Below are positions 52,413 to 61,634 of a DNA stretch of 64,000 nucleotides, in pieces. The notes below the pieces were generated by a model that did not search any database, was not told the DNA's origin, and was given only the letters and a program-made list of their open reading frames with translations. Numbering within the stretch: position 1 is the stretch's first letter; each line of letters begins with the position of its first letter. The stretch comes from Mycolicibacter virginiensis. GTDB lineage: Bacteria > Actinomycetota > Actinomycetes > Mycobacteriales > Mycobacteriaceae. The stretch lies in contig NZ_CP092430.2 of NCBI RefSeq assembly GCF_022374935.2, positions 3,596,001-3,660,000 on the forward strand, given 5' to 3'. Both the position numbers and the translations under genes were made by a program.

Positions 52413-54023
52413 GTGACCCCCGAGGACTGGATCGCCCACGACCCCGACCCGGTGACCGCGGCCGAGCTGCGCGCATGCAGTCCGGGCGAGTTGGCCACCC
52501 GGTTCGCGACACCGCTGCGGTTCGGCACGGCCGGGCTGCGTGGGCCGGTGCGGGGTGGGCCGGACGCGATGAATCTCGCCGTGGTGCTGCGCGCCAGCTG
52601 GGCGGTGGCGCACGTGCTCAGCGCACAGCGACGCACGGGTTCGACCGTGGTGGTCGGCGGCGACGCGCGTCACGGCTCGGCGCAGTTCACGGTCGCGACG
52701 GCTGAAGTGCTTGCCGCCGCAGGATTTTCGGTATTGCTTCTTCCCCAACCATGCCCGACGCCGGTGGTGGCGTTCGCGGTGCGCCACACCGGTGCCGCGG
52801 CCGGCATCCAGATCACCGCCTCACACAATCCGGCAGGAGACAACGGCTACAAGGTGTACTTCGACGGCGGCGTGCAGATCGTCTCGCCGACCGACACCGA
52901 GATCGAGGCAGCGATGGCCGACGCTCCCCCGGCCGACTCAATCGCCCGCCGCCCTGTTGCTCCGGCCGGCGATGAACTCATTGCGCGCTACATCGGGCGG
53001 GCCGCCGCCGTGCGGCGCCACGGCGGCCGGGTTCGAGTAGCGCTGACCCCGCTGCACGGCGTGGGCGGCAAGATTGCGGTCGAGGTACTGCGCGCCGCGG
53101 GGTTTCCCGACATCCACCCGGTGAAGACCCAGTTCGACCCCGACCCGGACTTTCCCACGGTGGCGTTTCCCAACCCGGAAGAACCCGGGGCCACTGACGC
53201 GCTGCTGTCGCTGGCCGCTGACGTCGGCGCCGATGTCGCGATCGCGTTGGATCCCGATGCCGACCGATGCGCGGTCGGCATCAGCGGGCGTGACGGCTGG
53301 CGGATGCTGACCGGAAACGAAACCGGTTGGCTGTTAGGCGATTACCTGCTGTCACGACTACCCGCGGGTCGGGCGGCTGGCGTGGTGGTGGCCAGCAGCG
53401 TGGTGTCGTCGCGCATGCTGGTGCGCATCGCACAGCGCTATGGCGCGCGCCATGTGCAGACGCTGACCGGGTTCAAGTGGCTGGCGCGCGCCGATAACGA
53501 CCTGCCCGGCGCCACGTTGGCCTACGCCTACGAGGAGGCGATCGGCTACTGCGTCGACCCGGAGGCGGTGCGCGACAAAGACGGCATCAGCGCCGCGGTA
53601 TTGGTCTGCGATCTGGTGGCGGCGTTAGCCGGTCGAGGCAGCTCAATTCCCGAAGCCCTCGACGAGTTGGCCCGGCGGCACGGTGTGCACGTCACCGACG
53701 CGGTGACGCGCCGAGTCGCCAGCCCCGCCGAGGCAGCTGCCGTGATGGCCCGGCTACGCGCCGATCCCCCGGGGTCGCTGGCCGGATTCGCCGTCACCGC
53801 AACCGATCTGCTGCACCGCAGCGGACCGGTCACCGACGCGCTGGAGTTCACCGGCGAGTTCGACGGCAGCTCGGTACGGGTGGTGGTGCGCCCCTCGGGA
53901 ACCGAACCGAAGCTCAAGTGCTATCTCGAAGTCGCGCGCCCGCCCTCGGATGACCTTGCCGGGGACCGCGCCGAGGCACAGCGGGTGCGCGAGGCCGTCG
54001 CCGATGCGGTCCGCGCCTGGTAG
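52413..54023 (+). CDS. pmmB: Phosphomannomutase/phosphoglucomutase PmmB
   Basis: 536 aa alpha-D-phosphohexomutase. Active-site Ser in GIQITASHNPAGDNGYKVYF, metal loop ALDPDADRCAVG, sugar-binding YAYEEAIGYCV and phosphate-binding VRPSGTEPKLK. It interconverts hexose-1- and -6-phosphates (or ribose phosphates, given the salvage context). Order after deoD and before upp matches Rv3308. GTG 52413 start. Confidence 0.93.
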   Translation: MTPEDWIAHDPDPVTAAELRACSPGELATRFATPLRFGTAGLRGPVRGGPDAMNLAVVLRASWAVAHVLSAQRRTGSTVVVGGDARHGSAQFTVATAEVLAAAGFSVLLLPQPCPTPVVAFAVRHTGAAAGIQITASHNPAGDNGYKVYFDGGVQIVSPTDTEIEAAMADAPPADSIARRPVAPAGDELIARYIGRAAAVRRHGGRVRVALTPLHGVGGKIAVEVLRAAGFPDIHPVKTQFDPDPDFPTVAFPNPEEPGATDALLSLAADVGADVAIALDPDADRCAVGISGRDGWRMLTGNETGWLLGDYLLSRLPAGRAAGVVVASSVVSSRMLVRIAQRYGARHVQTLTGFKWLARADNDLPGATLAYAYEEAIGYCVDPEAVRDKDGISAAVLVCDLVAALAGRGSSIPEALDELARRHGVHVTDAVTRRVASPAEAAAVMARLRADPPGSLAGFAVTATDLLHRSGPVTDALEFTGEFDGSSVRVVVRPSGTEPKLKCYLEVARPPSDDLAGDRAEAQRVREAVADAVRAW

Positions 54024-54094
54024 CGCCTCACTCCCCCGTTCGTCACCAGCCGCCGCACCCGCCTCAGCAGCCACCGGCCCGACGGGGTGTGATG

Positions 54095-54187
54095 GTTGCC
54101 CGCCTTTGAGCGACAACGGATGCCGGGAGGGCTGAATCGGGCTGAATCCACCAACGCAAGAACATTTGTCGCTCAAAGGCGGGCAAC
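54095..54187. repeat. 22-bp inverted repeat pair between pmmB and upp
   Basis: Perfect 22-bp arms (54095-54116 and 54166-54187) separated by 49 bases that contain a direct repeat of GGGCTGAATC. It lies between the convergent pmmB and upp stops. It may be a long hairpin terminator or a small dispersed repeat. Confidence 0.7.
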
Positions 54188-54231
54188 AACCACATACCCT
54201 CCCGCCAGTTACGGGTGTGACGGTCGGGATC

Positions 54232-54855
54232 TCAGCGCGGCCCGAACTGGCGGTCGCCGGCATCGCCCAGGCCCGGGACGATGTAGGCGTCCTCATTCAG
54301 TCCGTCGTCAACGGCGGCGGTGAACAGCCGCACTCCCGGTGCCGCTTGCGCTAGTGCCGCAACGCCTTCCGGTGCCGCCACCACGCACAGCACGGTGATG
54401 TCGGTGGCGCCGCGATCGACCAACAGTCCCAGGGTGTGCACCAGCGAGCCGCCGGTGGCCAGCATCGGGTCGAGAACCATGACCGGTGTGGCGCTCAGGT
54501 CCGCCGGAAGCGACGCTAGATACGGCACCGGGAGATGGGTTTCCTCGTTGCGCGCCACCCCGACGAAACCCACGTCGGCTTCGGGGATGAGGGCGTGCGC
54601 CGCTTCCACCATGCCCAGTCCGGCGCGCAGCACCGGCACCAGCAGCGGTGGCCGCGCCAGCCGCGCGCCGCCGGTATCGGTCAGCGGGGTGCGCACCACG
54701 ACGGCTGCGCGGGCCGCGTCACGGGTGGCCTCGTAGACCAGCATCCAGGTCAGCTCGCGCAGCGCCGACCGGAACGCCGCGTTGTCGCTGCACTCGTCGC
54801 GCAGCGCGGTCAGCCGCGCCGCGGCCAGCGGGTGGTCGACGACGCACACATTCAC
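54232..54855 (-). CDS. upp: Uracil phosphoribosyltransferase
   Basis: 207 aa, the usual size of Upp. Type I PRTase with the PRPP loop [17 protein letters not shown], the uracil site near the C-terminus ([18 protein letters not shown]) and [16 protein letters not shown]. It makes UMP from uracil. GTG 54855 is used; an ATG at 54876 in frame adds seven residues. Position matches Rv3309c. Confidence 0.94.
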   Translation of the reverse strand: MNVCVVDHPLAAARLTALRDECSDNAAFRSALRELTWMLVYEATRDAARAAVVVRTPLTDTGGARLARPPLLVPVLRAGLGMVEAAHALIPEADVGFVGVARNEETHLPVPYLASLPADLSATPVMVLDPMLATGGSLVHTLGLLVDRGATDITVLCVVAAPEGVAALAQAAPGVRLFTAAVDDGLNEDAYIVPGLGDAGDRQFGPR

Positions 54856-54872
54856 GCCGCCGACCCTACGGG

Positions 54873-56267
54873 TCATGCGCCAAGGAAGTTGAGTATCTCG
54901 AAGACCACCGCGCCCATCTCCAGCATCGGCGCAAGCGAGATCAACGGTTCGCCGTTGAACACGGCGTCGGGGCCCAGCCATTCGGCGACGTTCAACGACA
55001 CCGCCAGCTCGTTCCAGGCGTCGAGCAGGTGGGAGTCCACGGCGTTGGTGAGGTGGTAACCGGTCAGCAGCGCATCGACGAACGAATCCGACAATGGGGA
55101 CTGGCCGGCGAAACCCAACAGGTCGTTGACCGGGTCGACGAAGCTGTGCACGGCGGCGTACTGCAGACCCGCCAGCATCTGCAGCGGGTCCATCCGCAGT
55201 CCGAAACCGGCCACATCGGAGCCGGCGGCCAGCTGGCCGCCGGCGGTCACCGCCCAGGGCCCAACGGCATCGGTGCCATTGATGCCGACGAACGGGTCAC
55301 CCGGATTGCCGTAGCCCCAGTCGATCACCAGTTTGAGCATTGGTGTCATCGCATCCCCGATGACCTTGCCGATGTCGCCGAGCTGGTAGATCGGCCACAG
55401 GATCGGCAACTGCTGGGGAATCAGATAGAAGTCGGTGTCCCCGATCCTGCCGAGGTCGATGGTGTCGGCCAGGTTGTCGAAGTCGATGTAGGAGAAATGC
55501 ACGGTCGCGGTGCCGATCAGCGCGTTGACCATGGCCAGCAGGTTGGCGGGGTCCTGCGGGAAGTTCGCCAGGCCGTCGTACTCGCCGGTGTAGATGTCGG
55601 TGTCGAACCCGCTGGTCGGGGTTGACCCGATGCTCAACGGGATGCCCAGAAACGGCAGGTGCACCGGCTGGTCGCCCAGCAGCGGATACGCGGGGAAGCG
55701 GGTCAGGACGCCGCCGAGCGGGTTGTTGGGGTTGCCGATCAGCACGAAGTGCAGGTTGGCCGGGTCATAAACGCCCCCGCCGCCGCCCGGTGCGTTGGCG
55801 AGCAGGTCGATCATTAACTGGGTGGAGACCGTGGCGCTCTGCGAGTAGCCGAACACCGTGACGTTGTCGCCGTTTTCCAGTTGCGGCGTCACCGCGGCCT
55901 GCAGGATCTCGGTGCCGCGGGCTATCGATTGGGCGAACGTCAGATAGGGGTTCGGTGGGGGCAGGCACACCAGCGGGCAGAACTGGTTAGGGGTGACCAG
56001 ACCGGCGAAATCGTAGGAGGGAAAAGTCGGCTGACCTGGGAACCAGGGTGTCGCAGGCTGCAGGAACAGGTCCAACACCGCGTCCATGTAGCCGCCGACC
56101 GTGGGATCGGGAATGCTGGTGGGCCCCATGATCCAGCCCTCGTTGCCCAACAGCGCAACGTCGGGCCGATCTGCCGCGCCGGGTCCCGGTGTCCCTGGCC
56201 CGCAGGTCACCGAGAGCACCGACGCCGCTACGAGCAGTGCTGCCCCCAGCGATCGCCGGTGCTGCAT
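54873..56267 (-). CDS. Secreted PE-PPE-domain alpha/beta hydrolase (copy 1 of 3)
   Basis: 464 aa. N-terminal signal region about 1-32 with a possible lipobox-like SVTCG, no PE domain. The PE-PPE hydrolase domain has the nucleophile in [16 protein letters not shown], then [36 protein letters not shown] and [12 protein letters not shown]. The C-terminal part ends with [12 protein letters not shown]. Such domains are serine esterases or lipases at the cell surface. Copies 2 and 3 follow the same plan. In M. tuberculosis sapM occupies this neighbourhood. Confidence 0.85.
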   Translation of the reverse strand: MQHRRSLGAALLVAASVLSVTCGPGTPGPGAADRPDVALLGNEGWIMGPTSIPDPTVGGYMDAVLDLFLQPATPWFPGQPTFPSYDFAGLVTPNQFCPLVCLPPPNPYLTFAQSIARGTEILQAAVTPQLENGDNVTVFGYSQSATVSTQLMIDLLANAPGGGGGVYDPANLHFVLIGNPNNPLGGVLTRFPAYPLLGDQPVHLPFLGIPLSIGSTPTSGFDTDIYTGEYDGLANFPQDPANLLAMVNALIGTATVHFSYIDFDNLADTIDLGRIGDTDFYLIPQQLPILWPIYQLGDIGKVIGDAMTPMLKLVIDWGYGNPGDPFVGINGTDAVGPWAVTAGGQLAAGSDVAGFGLRMDPLQMLAGLQYAAVHSFVDPVNDLLGFAGQSPLSDSFVDALLTGYHLTNAVDSHLLDAWNELAVSLNVAEWLGPDAVFNGEPLISLAPMLEMGAVVFEILNFLGA

Positions 56268-56271
56268 CGAT

Positions 56272-57687
56272 CTAGGCGTCGAGCAGGTTGATCAAGCTGA
56301 AGCCCACCCCGACCAGGTCCAGCAGCGGCTGGGCCGAGATCAGCGGCGCGCCGTTGAAGATGGCGTCCGGGCCCAGCACGTCGAGCAGGTTCCATTCGGT
56401 GGCCAGGTTCTGCCATCCGGTGAGCAGCGCCTGGTCCAGGCCGAGGGTCAGGTTGTAGCCCGAGAGCAGCGTGTCGACGAACGAGTCCGACAGCGGGCCC
56501 TGCCCGACGAAGCCCAGCAGGTTGTTGATGGTGTTGGTCAGGCTCTGCACGCCGGCGTACTGCAGGCCGGCCAACATCTGCAGCGGGTCCATCCGCAGTC
56601 CGAACCCGAGCACACCGGTGTCCTCCGACAGCTGGCCGGTCGCGGTGACCGCCCAGGCGCCGGCTGCGCCGATCGGGTCGACACCGTTCACGGTGATTCC
56701 GGCGTCGGGGGCACCCGGGTTGCCGTAGGACCAGTCGATGAACGTCTTCAAGATGGGCGCCACCGCGTCTGCGGCGAACTTGCCGATGTCACCAAGACCG
56801 TAGAGGGGCCCGAGGATCGGCAGCTGCTCGGGCAGCATGAAGTAGTTGGTGTTGCCGATCGTGCCCAGTTCGATGGCGTTGGCGAGGTTGTCGTTGAAGT
56901 ACGAGTTGTGCACCGCCGGGATCCCCATGATCGCGTTGATCACGGCCAGCAGGTTGGTGGGGTCCTGCGGGAAGACGGCCCAGCCGTCGTATTCGGTGGC
57001 ATAGACGTCGGTCGCGAACGGCACGGTCGGGGTCGAGTCGATGCCCACCGGGATGTTCAGGAACGGGATGTGCTGCATGGTCCCGTCGAACCCGTCCGGG
57101 AAGTGCAGCCGAGACAGCATGCCGCCGATCGGGCTGTTGGGGGCACCGATCAGCACGAAGTGCAGGTTGTCCGGGTCGTAGTCGCCGCCCGGCGCGTTGG
57201 CGAGCAGGCTGTGCATCGCCAGGGTGGCGATGACCGAGCTCTGCGAGTAGCCGAACACCGTGACTTCGTCACCGGCCTCGAGCTGTGGGCGGATCGCCGC
57301 TTCGAGGTTGGCCACGCCTTCAGCCAACGAGTCCCCGAAGTTCAGCTGCGGGACAGGCAACGGCTGGCAAACGATCGGGCAGAACTGTTCGGGGGTAGTC
57401 AGGCCGTTCAGCGCGTAGCCCGCGTACGTCGCCTGCCCGGCGAACCACGGTGTGACGGGCTGCAGGTAGAAGTCCCGCACCAGGTCCATGTAGATGCCGA
57501 CCGTCGGGTCGGCCTGACCGGTGCCGCTCATGATCCAGGCCTGGCCGGCCAGCAGCGCGACGTCGGCGATCATCTTCTCGAACCGCGAGGCCAGTGCCGG
57601 ACTCAGCAGCGGCGACACGCCGAGGAGGACGGCGCACAGCGCGGCCAACAAAATCGCCCCCAGGGGATGCACTCGCTTAACCGTCAT
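56272..57687 (-). CDS. Secreted PE-PPE-domain alpha/beta hydrolase (copy 2 of 3)
   Basis: 471 aa. Signal peptide about 1-34 (ending SPALA), catalytic elbow [17 protein letters not shown], then FVLIGAPNSPIGGMLSRL, YATEYDGWAVFPQDP, NTNYFMLPEQLPILGP and the end motif GPDAIFNGAPLI. GGGAGG precedes the ATG at 57687. It starts 166 bases after copy 3 ends and its stop is 4 bases before copy 1, so copies 2 and 1 are probably co-transcribed. Confidence 0.87.
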   Translation of the reverse strand: MTVKRVHPLGAILLAALCAVLLGVSPLLSPALASRFEKMIADVALLAGQAWIMSGTGQADPTVGIYMDLVRDFYLQPVTPWFAGQATYAGYALNGLTTPEQFCPIVCQPLPVPQLNFGDSLAEGVANLEAAIRPQLEAGDEVTVFGYSQSSVIATLAMHSLLANAPGGDYDPDNLHFVLIGAPNSPIGGMLSRLHFPDGFDGTMQHIPFLNIPVGIDSTPTVPFATDVYATEYDGWAVFPQDPTNLLAVINAIMGIPAVHNSYFNDNLANAIELGTIGNTNYFMLPEQLPILGPLYGLGDIGKFAADAVAPILKTFIDWSYGNPGAPDAGITVNGVDPIGAAGAWAVTATGQLSEDTGVLGFGLRMDPLQMLAGLQYAGVQSLTNTINNLLGFVGQGPLSDSFVDTLLSGYNLTLGLDQALLTGWQNLATEWNLLDVLGPDAIFNGAPLISAQPLLDLVGVGFSLINLLDA

Positions 57688-57853
57688 CGCAGACCTCCCG
57701 GGTCAGTTCGAATATGTCATCGGCGATCAATTACCCCCACCTGACAAGATCACATTAATCTATTAGGTGGTTTTCAGCGTTGACCCTCATGGAGAAAACG
57801 CGTGTTGTCAAATCGATGACATTCGACCTGGCTTTTGCTCCAGGCGGGCCGGT

Positions 57854-59332
57854 CTAAGCGCCGAAGAAGTTAAAAAGACTGAAGCCCAGACCGACCAGAT
57901 CCAGCAGCCCGTCGCCGGGCACCGCTGCCCCGCTCAGCAGGGCGTCCGGGCCCAGCACATCGCCCACGTTCAGTGCGGCGGCCAACTCGCTCCACCCGTT
58001 GATCAGGAACTGGTCGATGGAGTTGATCAGGTCGTAGCCGGTGATGGTCTGCAGGAAGTCGGTGATGCCGGTGATGGTGCTGATGTCAGTGGCACTGAGG
58101 GCACCGCCACTGGCCGCGGCCGCGACGTCGGCCCACGGACCGACGAGGCTCTGGATCAGCGCGTTCTGGACCCCGGCCAGCATCTGCAGCGGATCCATCC
58201 GCTCGAACAGGCCCATCACGCTGGATCCGTCGTACAGCTCGCCGGTCGGCGTCATCGCCCAAGGCCCGCCCGCCACCCCGAACGCCTGCTGGTAGGCGCT
58301 GCCGCTGATGAAGTCACCGGCCGGGATCCGGTACAGCCCGTTGACGGCCGGGTCACCGGCGTTGCCGTAGCCCCAGTTGATGATCAGCCTGGCCCACGGC
58401 GAGAAGAAGTCGCCGAAGAACTGTCCCGCAGTCCCCCCGTTGAACATGAACTGCAGGATCGGCAGGTTCTGCGGAATCATGTAGAAGTTCGCGTCGCCGA
58501 TCGTGCCGACGTTGATGGCACTGGCCAGCTGCTCTGCGGTGTAGTCGGGGTAGTACGGGTGCACGGTCAGGATGCCGATGAGGGCGTTGATCACGGCCAG
58601 GATGTTGGTCGGGTCCTGCGGGAAGTTGGCCCAGCCGTCGTACTCACCGGTGTAGATGTCCGACGCGATGTGCTCAGTCGGGGTGGCGTCCAGGCTCAGC
58701 GGAATGTTGACGAACGGCAGGTGCTGGTCGCCCGGGAACTGGAAGCGATCAAGGATCCCGCCGATCGGATTGTTCGGGTCGCCGATCAGAACGACGTGCA
58801 TGTTGTCCAGCTGATCGAGGGTCGGGTAGCCCGCGGTCCCGGCGTTGGCGATCAGATTGTTCATCTCGATGGTCGCGATGGCGGCGCTCTGCGAGTAACC
58901 GAACACCGTCACGTTGTCGCCGGCCAGTAGCTGCGACAGGATCGATTGGTTCAGCAAGCCCACCCCGGCGTTCAGCGAGGCGCCGAAGTTCATCGCCGGT
59001 TGGCCCGGTATGCAGACGAACGGGCAGAACTGCTCTGGCGTGACCAGGCCCTGGAAGTCGTAGCCGGGGAATGTCGGCTGGCCTGCGAAGAGCGGCGATG
59101 ACGGCTGCAGGTATCCCGCGAGGATCTGGTCCAGGTAGGGCCCGACGCTGGGATCGGGCACGCCGGTGCCGCTCATGATCCAGCCCGCATCGGCCAACAG
59201 CCGCAGCCGGATCGCCAGCTGGTCCACGCTGTAGGCCACCGCCGAGGACAACGCCGATGTCAGGGCCAATACCGCGGCGCACAGCACCGCCAGCAGCATC
59301 GCGCCCGCCAGGCGCAACCGACCAGTCGTCAT
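57854..59332 (-). CDS. Secreted PE-PPE-domain alpha/beta hydrolase (copy 3 of 3)
   Basis: 492 aa. Signal peptide about 1-30, then WIMSGTGVPDPSVGPYLDQI, catalytic elbow [35 protein letters not shown] and [19 protein letters not shown] 59332 follows GGGGGAGG. The upstream gap holds no gene; a longer start at 59380 is unlikely. All three copies keep the GYSQS serine. Divergence between copies suggests old duplications with separate substrates. Confidence 0.87.
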   Translation of the reverse strand: MTTGRLRLAGAMLLAVLCAAVLALTSALSSAVAYSVDQLAIRLRLLADAGWIMSGTGVPDPSVGPYLDQILAGYLQPSSPLFAGQPTFPGYDFQGLVTPEQFCPFVCIPGQPAMNFGASLNAGVGLLNQSILSQLLAGDNVTVFGYSQSAAIATIEMNNLIANAGTAGYPTLDQLDNMHVVLIGDPNNPIGGILDRFQFPGDQHLPFVNIPLSLDATPTEHIASDIYTGEYDGWANFPQDPTNILAVINALIGILTVHPYYPDYTAEQLASAINVGTIGDANFYMIPQNLPILQFMFNGGTAGQFFGDFFSPWARLIINWGYGNAGDPAVNGLYRIPAGDFISGSAYQQAFGVAGGPWAMTPTGELYDGSSVMGLFERMDPLQMLAGVQNALIQSLVGPWADVAAAASGGALSATDISTITGITDFLQTITGYDLINSIDQFLINGWSELAAALNVGDVLGPDALLSGAAVPGDGLLDLVGLGFSLFNFFGA

Positions 59333-59510
59333 CGCGACCTCCCCCGGCCCCGGTTTTCCACCAGCAGCGACGCTAGCCACCCGGCGACCGCCGCCAACCC
59401 GATCACCGCAAAATTCAGGATTCTTTAATTCGCGATGCGAAGCGCCCCGCCGCCAATCAGGGTGCTAATGCCGGCGCAATCCCGCCTTCGGGCGGCGCGG
59501 GCTGCATCGT

Positions 59511-59516
59511 TATTCT
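59511..59516 (+). promoter_or_regulatory. SigA-type -10 for leaderless Rv3311-like gene
   Basis: TATTCT fits TANNNT and ends 7 bases before the ATG at 59524, so transcription would begin at or next to the A of the start codon. No ribosome site precedes the ATG, in agreement. Confidence 0.5.
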
Positions 59517-59523
59517 GTGCGCC

Positions 59524-60801
59524 ATGGCAGCTGACCTTGTACCGATCCGCCTCACGGTGACCGATGGTGACCGCTACACCCTGTGGGCTCCGAGCTGGCG
59601 CGACTCCGGTGACGAGTGGCAGGCGTTTCTGGGCAGGGATGAAGACCTCTACGGTTTCGCCACCGCGGCCGACTTGGTCGCGTTCGTACGGGTCAACGCC
59701 AACAACGACCTGGTTGACCACCCGGCCTGGACGCGGCTTGTCCAGGCCAACGCCCATAAGCTGGACCCGGGCCGCAACCGGCAGTATGACCTGATCGCAG
59801 TCGAAGAACTGCTGACCGAGAAGCCGACCAAGCAGTCCGTCCAGTCACTGGCCAATGCCCTGGAGATCGTCTCGGCGATCGGCTCGGTGTGCGACCTGAC
59901 AGCGGTGACGAAGTTCTTCAACGGCAACCCCAACCTGGGCTGGCTGGCCGGCGGCGTCGACAACTTCACCGGCCGGGCCGGCCGCAAGCGCTGGGAGCTG
60001 ATCGCCGAGATCATCGGCCGCAACTGGGGCGGTGTGCTGACCGCGATCGAAGAGATCATCACCACGCCCGACGTCGACGCCGCCGCGGCATCGCAGGCGG
60101 CCGATGAGCTGGCCGCAGAAGCCCCGGCCGAGCCGGAGCCGGCCGACGAAGACGTCGAGGACACCGAGGCTGCCGGCGAAGAGAACGGTGACGACGAGCC
60201 GGCCGCCGCGACCACCGAGCGGGCCTCGGGCGATCGGGTGGTGCTTGGCGGCGACGCGAACTTCTGGACCAAGGTGGGCATCGACCCGATTCGGATCATC
60301 ACCGACAACGGGACGTTCTTCACGCTGCGCTGTTACCTCGGCGACCAGCCGGTGTTCCTGGGCCGCAACGGCCGGATCAGCGTGTTCGGTTCCGAGCGCG
60401 CCCTGGCTCGCTACCTGGCCGACGAGCATGACCACGACCTGTCGGATCTGAGCACCTACGACGACATCCGGACCGCGGCCACCGACGGTTCGCTGTCGAT
60501 CGACATCACCGATGACAACGTCTACGTGCTCTCCGGAATGACCGACGACCTCACCGACGGGCCGGACGCGGTGGATCGTGAGCAGCTCGACCTGGCCGTC
60601 GAGTTCCTGCAGGACGTGGGCACCTATGCCGAGGACGGCGTCGTCGCCGACACCCTCGCGCCGGACCGTCCGCTGGGCCGGATGGTCAGCTACGTCCTCG
60701 ACCGCGAATCGGTCAACGAGCCGCAGCGCCCGTACGCGCCCGCCGTCAAGGAATGGGAGCAGCTCGAACAGTTCGTGCAGTCGCGGCTGCGGCGCGAATA
60801 A
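59524..60801 (+). CDS. Conserved mycobacterial protein (Rv3311-like)
   Basis: 425 aa, cytoplasmic, no signal. Two related halves: DGDRYTLWAPSWRDSGDEWQ..FLGRDEDLYGFATAADLVAFVR in the first (split here by unread residues) and FFTLRCYLGDQPVFLGRNGR in the second, joined by an acidic Glu/Ala/Asp linker (about residues 198-235). Length and motifs match Rv3311 (about 420 aa), whose function is unknown. Possibly leaderless. It stands between the hydrolase cluster and the purine genes. Confidence 0.88.
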   Translation: MAADLVPIRLTVTDGDRYTLWAPSWRDSGDEWQAFLGRDEDLYGFATAADLVAFVRVNANNDLVDHPAWTRLVQANAHKLDPGRNRQYDLIAVEELLTEKPTKQSVQSLANALEIVSAIGSVCDLTAVTKFFNGNPNLGWLAGGVDNFTGRAGRKRWELIAEIIGRNWGGVLTAIEEIITTPDVDAAAASQAADELAAEAPAEPEPADEDVEDTEAAGEENGDDEPAAATTERASGDRVVLGGDANFWTKVGIDPIRIITDNGTFFTLRCYLGDQPVFLGRNGRISVFGSERALARYLADEHDHDLSDLSTYDDIRTAATDGSLSIDITDDNVYVLSGMTDDLTDGPDAVDREQLDLAVEFLQDVGTYAEDGVVADTLAPDRPLGRMVSYVLDRESVNEPQRPYAPAVKEWEQLEQFVQSRLRRE

Positions 60802-60939
60802 CGCTGCGCCGTCCGGTCGCGTCAGCCCGGGCGGAACCCGCACGCAGGAAGACATGTCACTACTGCGGAATTCACTTCGAATTACGGCAATCAATTACTC
60901 CAATTCATTGCCGAGCGGTCATATTCACGACTAACATCT

Positions 60940-60959
60940 GGCCCGATAACACTCGGGCC
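60940..60959 (+). other. Hairpin in leader of LGFP lipoprotein gene
   Basis: GGCCCGA-TAACAC-TCGGGCC, a perfect 7-bp stem about 45 bases before the ATG at 61005. It may be a leader structure or mark the end of an upstream transcript. Confidence 0.4.
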
Positions 60960-61004
60960 GAGCCGTGCGGTTTGCGGGGGCCTTCCAATTCGAAAGGACT
61001 ACAC

Positions 61005-61568
61005 ATGCGCAAGGCGACACAGCGGGCCGCAGCAGTATCCGCAGCAGTTTTGGGAGTCGCGCTGATCGGCACGGGTTGCAACGGCACCGCCAAGGAGAAG
61101 ACCAGCGAGGCGCTGAGCTCAGCCAGCTCGGTTGCATCCTCAGCCAGCTCGGTGATCTCGTCGGCGGTCAACTCTCCGTCGGAGGAGAGCGCCGCCAGCT
61201 CCACCGTGATCACCGGCGCCGACGGCAAGGAATACACCGTCGCCGGGCCGATTCTGGCCAAGCTCGACTCCCTGGACGCGACCGCCAAGCAGGACCTGGG
61301 CGAGCCCACCGGTGCCGAGCAGAAGAACCCCGACGGCGGCATCTACCAGCAGTTCGACGGCGGCGTGATCGTTCACACCACCCGTTCGTACGTGGTGTGG
61401 GGCAAGATCCGCGACAAGTGGAACGAGCTGGGCGGTTCGCAGGGCAAGCTCGGCTACCCGACCAGCGACGAGACCACCAACGCTGACGGGTCCAAGCAGA
61501 CCACCTTCGAGCACGGCATCGTCACGTGGAAAGAGGGCGACGCCGAAGCCACCGTCACCGAGCACTGA
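61005..61568 (+). CDS. LGFP-repeat lipoprotein
   Basis: 187 aa. Signal sequence ends near LIGTGCNGT, a non-ideal lipobox with Gly at -3. A Ser/Ala-rich linker (about 30-65) leads to a C-terminal LGFP-type repeat: IYQQFDGGVIV, WGKIRDKWNELGGSQGKLGY, PTSDE, which binds cell-wall components. AAAGGA precedes the ATG. The N-terminal region resembles the repeat lipoprotein at 39413-39838 (both have GCNGT after the signal). Hairpin terminator downstream. Confidence 0.85.
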   Translation: MRKATQRAAAVSAAVLGVALIGTGCNGTAKEKTSEALSSASSVASSASSVISSAVNSPSEESAASSTVITGADGKEYTVAGPILAKLDSLDATAKQDLGEPTGAEQKNPDGGIYQQFDGGVIVHTTRSYVVWGKIRDKWNELGGSQGKLGYPTSDETTNADGSKQTTFEHGIVTWKEGDAEATVTEH

Positions 61569-61577
61569 TACCTGAAT

Positions 61578-61617
61578 CGAAGGCCGGGCAATCGCCACCG
61601 CGATTGTCCGGCCTTCG
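61578..61617. terminator. Bidirectional hairpin terminator
   Basis: 18-bp stem with one G-U pair (CGAAGGCCGGGCAATCGC / GCGATTGTCCGGCCTTCG) around CACC. It lies between the LGFP lipoprotein stop and the convergent add stop. Confidence 0.8.
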
Positions 61618-61634
61618 TCAGTTTCGCCGGCGAA

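Noticed and set aside
56101..58930. Long plus-strand frames opposite the PE-PPE hydrolases
   Set aside because: They repeat as mirror images of the paralogous hydrolases and lack signal, domain or ribosome site.
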